10,454 nucleotides of DNA from Chloroflexota bacterium. Its GTDB lineage: Bacteria > Chloroflexota > Anaerolineae > B4-G1. The notes under the pieces were generated by a model that was given only the letters and a program-made list of their open reading frames with translations, was not told the origin of the DNA and searched no databases. A program made the translations under genes and the position numbers. The first letter of the stretch is position 1. The number at the start of each line of letters is the position of its first letter. Below, piece after piece: positions 7,014-10,454 of this stretch. The stretch is taken from NCBI GenBank assembly GCA_030596915.1, contig JAUVSX010000061.1, positions 1 through 10,454 on the forward strand. Reading direction: 5' to 3'.

Positions 7014-8084
7014 TTAGGAGCGCGCCTGAGCCCGCGCCTCAATGATCGTGCGCCAGGCGTCATCCATCGTGGCCGGAATCTCCGTCAGCTCACTGCCCGG
7101 TTTGCGCGCGAGCGTCAACGCGCCGCTTGGGCAGGTCGATACGCACAGCCCGCAGCCAATGCAACGGTCGGCGTCCAGCGCGACGCGGTCGCCGTCCTCG
7201 GCGAAGGCCTGCATCTGGCACCGCTCCAGGCACGTCCAGCAGCCCTGGCACATCTCGGGATCAAGCCGGGCGATGAACGAACTGGCGACCGCTTCCACGG
7301 GCTTGGGACGGCGTTGGAGCCCTCGCAGAACGCCACAGCAACAGCCACAGCAACAGCAGATGGCGCCGATGTACTGGGAATTGGTTGGCTGCAGCACAAG
7401 ATTGGCCGCATCCGCCCGGGCGAGGATCTCCCTCACCTCGGACCGGTCGATCGCGCGGCCGCGGCCGTCGCGCACATAGTAGTCCGCGAAGTCGCCAAAC
7501 ATCAGACAGCTCTCCTCCGGCGCATCACAGCCGCCGCCCGTCATCTTGGCGTGGCGCCGGCAGATGCACGGCGCTACCGCGAAGCGGTCTTGGGCGCGTA
7601 TCAGCTCGTCGACTCGCTCGTACGGGAGCGCCTCCAGATGGGGCTCGACACTCTCGCCAATGGGAATGGTGCGCATCTGGGGAATGGTTTGGACAGGCGG
7701 GCGTGGCGCTATTGTGCCCCAGTACTCCTCCAGGTCGTGCAGGAACCCCTCGCTGAGCCGGTTCACCTGGAACTCGTAGATCCCGATGACCATGGGCACA
7801 GCCTGGTAGAGGGTCGGACCGTCCCCCGGCTGAACCGAGAAGATGAGGCCTTTGTGGGCCATCTCGGATAGCCGTTGCTCCGTCTCGGCGAGCGGCAGAC
7901 CTGCCTTCACCGCGACCGCCTGGGCATCCTCTCGATCAAGGGTCAGGTGCGTGGCCAGTTCGGCCTCCGCTGGAGTAAACAGCCTCCTCAACAGACGTAG
8001 GTCCGCGCCCGTCTCGCTTGGGGCGAACCCGCCTGGTAGCCGGTCAAGGTGATCGGCCAACTTCCGGTAGATGTGCTCGTCCAT
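7014..8084 (-). CDS. Winged-helix-like N-terminus plus double [4Fe-4S] ferredoxin protein
   Basis: A 356-residue protein starting at ATG 8082-8084 with GGGGAGG about 5 nt upstream. Residues about 35-90 look like a small winged-helix or helical domain (LFTPAEAELATHLTLD through EMAHKGLIFSV), followed by a middle region with APCICRRHAK (C173, C175) and further cysteines at 186 and 193. A remarkable cluster, CCCCGCCCG (C243-246 and C248-250), follows TNSQYIGAI. The C-terminus is a standard two-cluster ferredoxin: C279/282/285/289 (CQGCWTCLERC) and C308/311/314/318 (CIGCGLCVSTCPSGAL). Proteins of this architecture occur in Deltaproteobacteria-like and Chloroflexota genomes, annotated only as 4Fe-4S binding protein. 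An electron-transfer or redox-sensing role is inferred. DNA binding is not demonstrated, because the HTH region may serve protein contacts. The neighbours suggest no specific partner. Confidence 0.88.
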   Translation of the reverse strand: MDEHIYRKLADHLDRLPGGFAPSETGADLRLLRRLFTPAEAELATHLTLDREDAQAVAVKAGLPLAETEQRLSEMAHKGLIFSVQPGDGPTLYQAVPMVIGIYEFQVNRLSEGFLHDLEEYWGTIAPRPPVQTIPQMRTIPIGESVEPHLEALPYERVDELIRAQDRFAVAPCICRRHAKMTGGGCDAPEESCLMFGDFADYYVRDGRGRAIDRSEVREILARADAANLVLQPTNSQYIGAICCCCGCCCGVLRGLQRRPKPVEAVASSFIARLDPEMCQGCWTCLERCQMQAFAEDGDRVALDADRCIGCGLCVSTCPSGALTLARKPGSELTEIPATMDDAWRTIIEARAQARS

Positions 8085-8105
8085 AATAACCTCCCCAACC
8101 CTTAT

Positions 8106-8172
8106 GCCACGAATTGCATCAATTGCACGGCCTTATCTGCTTTGATTCGTGGGAATTCGTGCCATTCGTGGC
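8106..8172. repeat. ATTCGTG repeat element with terminal inverted repeats
   Basis: GCCACGAAT (8106-8114) and its exact reverse complement ATTCGTGGC (8164-8172) bracket 49 bp. Inside, ATTCGTG recurs at 8145-8151 and 8155-8161 and again within the right arm at 8164-8170, spaced 10 and 9 bp. It fills most of the gap between the serine hydrolase stop (8190) and the ferredoxin gene start (8084). The stretch is more AT-rich than its surroundings. It may be a short non-autonomous palindromic element (MITE- or REP-like) or a regulatory array; no transposase is nearby. Confidence 0.55.
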
Positions 8173-8189
8173 GGACTCAAAGATCCTGC

Positions 8190-9434
8190 TCAGTCCACGA
8201 TGGCCTGGTACACGGCGACCTTGAAGTCGTCCCCGATCAGATGATAGCCGTTGGGCTGGAACTGGGCCATCTGGATTCCGATCAGATCCACCCTTGGGTC
8301 GATCCAGAACGAGGTGCTCGCAGCGCCGCCCCAGCTAAATGCACCTGCCGAGCCCACGCACTGGCACTGGCCCACGTCCACCAGTACACCGAAACCCAAT
8401 CCGTATCCAACGCCTGGGCTGTACACGCCTGCGATCTCATAGGGGAGCAGCTCAGGCGCCAGGTGGTTCGTCGACATCAGCTCGACTGTCTTGCGGCCCA
8501 GAACTCGTGTTCCCTCCAGCTCACCGTTGTTGAGTAGCATCTGGCAGAAGCCCCAGTAGTCCGCGGCCGTCGAAACCAGGCCATGACCACCTCTGAACGC
8601 GCTGTGGGGTCGGGTTTCCAGGCCGTCGGGACGTGAGATCAGGTCATTGAGCCCGGCCTCTGCGCCCATCCACCACCCCGTGGCCGTAGCGCCGGGCTCA
8701 AGCACGTCCAGGGACCCGTACATCGACGCCAATCGATCCAGCTTCTCGTGGGGCACGTAGTATCCCGTATCGACCATACGCAGCGGCTCGAACAGAGTGT
8801 CGCGGAGATAGACATCGAGCGCCTGGCCGCTGAGGACCTCTATCAGGTGGGCGACGACGTCGTAGGCGAAACTGTAGCGGAACGCGGCGCCTGGCTGGTA
8901 CGCCAAGGGCAGCTCGGTCAGGGCCTCGACGAATTCCCTCAGAGGTAGCTCATTGCTGAGTCGCGACTCCCGGTACATTGCCTCAACGGGTCCGTACTCG
9001 AGGAAGTGATACGTGAGCCCAGAGGTGTGGGTCAGCAGATGCCGGATCGTTACCGGGCGGTCCAGTTCGACCAGTTCGCCACTCCCCTCGTCCTCCCCCG
9101 CGTAGACCTTGAGGTCACCGAAGGCCGGGATGTGCTTGGCGACCGGATCGTAGAGCTGGAAGCGTCCCTGCTCGTAGAGCGTCATCAACGCGACGCAGAT
9201 GATGGGTTTCGTCATCGAGTAGATTCGAAAGATGGTGTCCACCTGCATCGGCCTGGCGTTCTCGCGATCCATCAGGCCGGCGCAATCCAGGTGAACCACC
9301 TCTCCCCGACGAGCCACGAGCGTGACTGCGCCGGCGATCTTGTCGTCGCCGATGTGCTTCTGGATCGCCGGCCCGATGCGGGCGAGACGCTCCGAGGACA
9401 GACCAACCGCTTCGGCCTCAACCGTCACATTCAT
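8190..9434 (-). CDS. Serine hydrolase of the beta-lactamase (class C / family VIII esterase) superfamily
   Basis: I choose ATG 9432-9434 (414 residues), with a perfect AAGGAGG 6 nt upstream; an upstream extension to 9539 lacks such a site and adds non-family sequence. The nucleophile motif S73-M-T-K76 lies in FRIYSMTKPI, followed by the family helix LMTLYEQGRFQLYDPVAKHIP and IRHLLTHTSGLTYHF (130-144). The second motif is Y187-S-F rather than the Y-x-N of true class C beta-lactamases. The third is W368-G-G in FSWGGAAST rather than K-T-G, as in EstB-type family VIII esterases. There is no signal peptide, whereas secreted penicillin-recognising enzymes have one. An esterase or peptidase-like activity in the cytoplasm is therefore more likely than antibiotic resistance. 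It is the first gene of the minus-strand directon. Confidence 0.92.
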   Translation of the reverse strand: MNVTVEAEAVGLSSERLARIGPAIQKHIGDDKIAGAVTLVARRGEVVHLDCAGLMDRENARPMQVDTIFRIYSMTKPIICVALMTLYEQGRFQLYDPVAKHIPAFGDLKVYAGEDEGSGELVELDRPVTIRHLLTHTSGLTYHFLEYGPVEAMYRESRLSNELPLREFVEALTELPLAYQPGAAFRYSFAYDVVAHLIEVLSGQALDVYLRDTLFEPLRMVDTGYYVPHEKLDRLASMYGSLDVLEPGATATGWWMGAEAGLNDLISRPDGLETRPHSAFRGGHGLVSTAADYWGFCQMLLNNGELEGTRVLGRKTVELMSTNHLAPELLPYEIAGVYSPGVGYGLGFGVLVDVGQCQCVGSAGAFSWGGAASTSFWIDPRVDLIGIQMAQFQPNGYHLIGDDFKVAVYQAIVD

Positions 9435-9628
9435 CGTTTGCCTCCTTGAATAAGTATCGTCGCCACCCTCCCGCTTGCCTGGCGCCGCCCCGCCGTCCTC
9501 CGCCCGCAGCAGAAGGAGGTCCTGACACGGAACCGACACACCGTCGTGCGCCCCGCCACCCCAGACGACCGTAGCCGCTCAACCCCCTACTCAAGCGGCT
9601 GCGCCCCAATCCTGCTTCCACAAGAGCC

Positions 9629-9658
9629 GCGACACCGTGCGACTCTGTGCGACCCTGC
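9629..9658. repeat. Three 10-bp direct repeats (GCGAC-nnnnn)
   Basis: GCGACACCGT, GCGACTCTGT and GCGACCCTGC stand directly in tandem with an exact 10-bp period, so the conserved GCGAC faces the same side of the helix each time. They lie just downstream of the minus-strand promoter (its -10 box is at 9670-9675), at about +5 to +35 of the predicted transcript. Tandem 10-11-bp repeats are typical binding sites of OmpR-type winged-helix regulators. The repeats are seen; the binder is unknown. Confidence 0.5.
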
Positions 9659-9669
9659 TCAACGCCCAC

Positions 9670-9698
9670 ATCATACACCAGTCAGGACCTACAATCAA
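9670..9698 (-). promoter_or_regulatory. Sigma-70-like promoter for the serine hydrolase
   Basis: On the minus strand TTGATT (9693-9698), 17 nt, TATGAT (9670-9675) gives good matches to both boxes at ideal spacing. Transcription would start near 9663 and leave a leader of about 230 nt before ATG 9434. Box matches are seen; activity is inferred. Confidence 0.5.
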
Positions 9699-9768
9699 CG
9701 TTCGGTTGCCTCTGGCGGCGCTCACGCGAGGACCGAAGGACCAAGGCCAATACGGTCGCAAACTGCAG

Positions 9769-9797
9769 TTGCAGCCAGTTCGGGTGCCGGGTAGAAT
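9769..9797 (+). promoter_or_regulatory. Sigma-70-like promoter for the DUF7144-like gene
   Basis: TTGCAG (9769-9774), 17 nt, TAGAAT (9792-9797) gives good matches to both boxes at ideal spacing. Transcription would start near 9804, leaving a leader of about 140 nt before the ATG at 9943. Confidence 0.5.
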
Positions 9798-9942
9798 GAC
9801 CGAGGCGGCAGGGAGACGCGGAGCAGGAAACGTCAATTGCTCGGCCCACACGTGCACTGAAGACGGCGCGCCCGCAACACCGGCGCTCAGGTGAAGAGAT
9901 CCAGAGGATAAGCTCCAAGAAAACGCAAGGGGAGGATGAACT

Positions 9943-10329
9943 ATGTCCGACAACACTCGGAAGCGGCCCGGGCTGGTCAGTTTCGCAGCGCTAATGATGA
10001 TTCTGGTGGGCGGACTTGGCATCGTGACGGCGGTGCAGGAGTTCTCGGGCGCAACCTGGCTCGAGGACGTGGTCTTCGGCCTCTTTGGCAGGAGCATGGT
10101 CACCTGGGGCATCATCGACGTCATCATCGCCGTCGCCTCTCTGGTCGCGGGGAGCGGCATCGGGCGCGGAAGCCAGGGGGGACGCTGGATTGGCATCGTG
10201 TTCGCCATGATCGGTATCATCAGATGGTCGTTCTTCCTCCCGTTTGAGCCAGTCGCGGCCCTGATTGTGATTGGTATCGATCTGCTGGTCCTCTACGGCC
10301 TGACCGAGTACGAGGCTTTCTTCCTCTAG
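9943..10329 (+). CDS. Small four-helix membrane protein, DUF7144-like
   Basis: A 128-residue protein starting at ATG 9943 with a strong AAGGGGAGG 7 nt upstream. Four hydrophobic segments are visible at about 11-31, 54-72, 82-98 and 103-122. Between segments one and two lies a short loop (ATWLEDVVFGLFGR). W55-G-x-x-D in segment two, the glycine-rich loop GSGIGRGSQGGRWIG and the third-to-fourth turn FLPFEP fit DUF7144 family proteins, known from Actinomycetota and Chloroflexota and without an assigned function. There is no signal peptide cleavage site; the protein should sit in the inner membrane with a short cytoplasmic N-terminus (MSDNTRKRP). It is divergent from the rest of the window and appears to have its own promoter. 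The DUF assignment is from memory of the family pattern; the membrane topology is clear. Confidence 0.82.
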   Translation: MSDNTRKRPGLVSFAALMMILVGGLGIVTAVQEFSGATWLEDVVFGLFGRSMVTWGIIDVIIAVASLVAGSGIGRGSQGGRWIGIVFAMIGIIRWSFFLPFEPVAALIVIGIDLLVLYGLTEYEAFFL

Positions 10330-10454
10330 CCGGCTGACGGACAACACCTGGCGGATCTGGGGCAGCCCAGCGCGCTGAGGATGACCGTTGGGCAGCGCCG
10401 AGCACTCACCTGACGGCTGGGTCCTTGCATCAGGCGCCGTCCAGGCATCCGCTG
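10330..10454. other. Downstream region of the membrane protein gene
   Basis: No gene is seen in this last stretch. A weak hairpin, CTGGG-GCAG-CCCAG at 10357-10370, lies 28 bp after the stop codon but has no following T-run, so it is only a possible terminator. Confidence 0.3.

Larger units (their letters stand above)
9435..9942. other. 508-bp divergent regulatory region
   Basis: No gene is recognised in this stretch. It separates the serine hydrolase from the DUF7144-like gene and contains a promoter on each strand (9670-9698 minus, 9769-9797 plus) plus three 10-bp phased repeats (9629-9658). Reading frames that cross it are shadows without family features or good start sites. Part of it would form a leader of about 230 nt for the serine hydrolase mRNA; I see no known riboswitch consensus in that leader. 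Confidence 0.6.

Noticed and set aside
7002..7018. Hairpin CCTAAC-ACAGG-GTTAGG over the ferredoxin gene stop
   Set aside because: The stem is only 6 bp, with no T-run on the minus strand; too weak to call a terminator.
5922..7871. 649-codon open frame on the plus strand
   Set aside because: It crosses the antisense of the Gfo/Idh/MocA gene and most of the ferredoxin gene, both with intact motifs; its length comes from high GC content.
9511..9519. Perfect Shine-Dalgarno AAGGAGGT on the plus strand
   Set aside because: No ATG, GTG or TTG follows at a usable distance, and no gene-like frame follows.
9435..9539. 35-codon N-terminal extension of the serine hydrolase
   Set aside because: The internal ATG at 9434 has a perfect AAGGAGG 6 nt upstream and matches the family start; the extension looks like leader sequence.
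9591..10220. 209-codon minus-strand frame
   Set aside because: It lies antisense to the membrane protein and crosses the regulatory region; low-complexity M/P/S/T-rich content, no motif.
1..10454. CRISPR array, tRNA, rRNA, transposase or prophage
   Set aside because: No repeat-spacer pattern, no cloverleaf or rRNA-like sequence, and no recombinase motifs were found on reading both strands.

Overview
The window is about 62-65% GC by eye and comes from a bacterium. The gene families are typical of environmental, polysaccharide-using, partly anaerobic lineages: an alpha-L-rhamnosidase, a URO-D-type methyltransferase, a Gfo/Idh/MocA dehydrogenase, an aldo/keto reductase with ferredoxin clusters, an S9 peptidase, a DUF7144-like membrane protein, and a helix-turn-helix/ferredoxin protein. 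Chloroflexota is my best guess and Armatimonadota or a related candidate phylum is possible, but no rRNA or marker gene is present to settle it.

Layout. Positions 1-1905 (minus strand) form a compact operon read right to left: URO-D family protein (628-1905), a 92-residue unrecognised protein (340-618) and the N-terminus of a GH78-like alpha-L-rhamnosidase that runs off the left edge (1-326). A TTGACA promoter with a palindrome in its spacer lies just upstream, at 1951-1979. The divergent spacer 1906-2238 also holds a long hairpin and an extended -10 promoter that drives a plus-strand nucleotidyltransferase (MNT antitoxin-like) remnant. That remnant meets the truncated end of a minus-strand SAM methyltransferase tail to tail at about position 2422, which is a clear gene-fragment junction.

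Positions 2943-9434 (minus strand) carry five intact genes in a row, read right to left: serine hydrolase/beta-lactamase family VIII-type esterase, HTH plus double [4Fe-4S] ferredoxin protein, Gfo/Idh/MocA oxidoreductase, S9 prolyl-oligopeptidase-like peptidase and an aldo/keto reductase with two Fe-S clusters. Gaps of 59-111 bp and individually good Shine-Dalgarno sites suggest a loose directon rather than one tight operon. The 105-bp gap at 8085-8189 contains an ATTCGTG repeat element.

Positions 9435-9942 are a 508-bp divergent regulatory region with a promoter on each strand and three 10-bp-phased repeats. A small four-helix membrane protein (9943-10329, plus strand) follows. No RNA gene, CRISPR array, transposase or integrase was seen.

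Functionally, the left operon links sugar release from rhamnosides with a corrinoid-type methyltransferase homologue. The middle directon combines carbohydrate redox enzymes, a peptidase and an esterase, so the window looks like a catabolic accessory region. No complete new system is evident. The most unusual items are the tail-to-tail chimera at 2422, the small operonic protein at 340-618, the 10-bp phased repeats at 9629-9658 and the ATTCGTG element.
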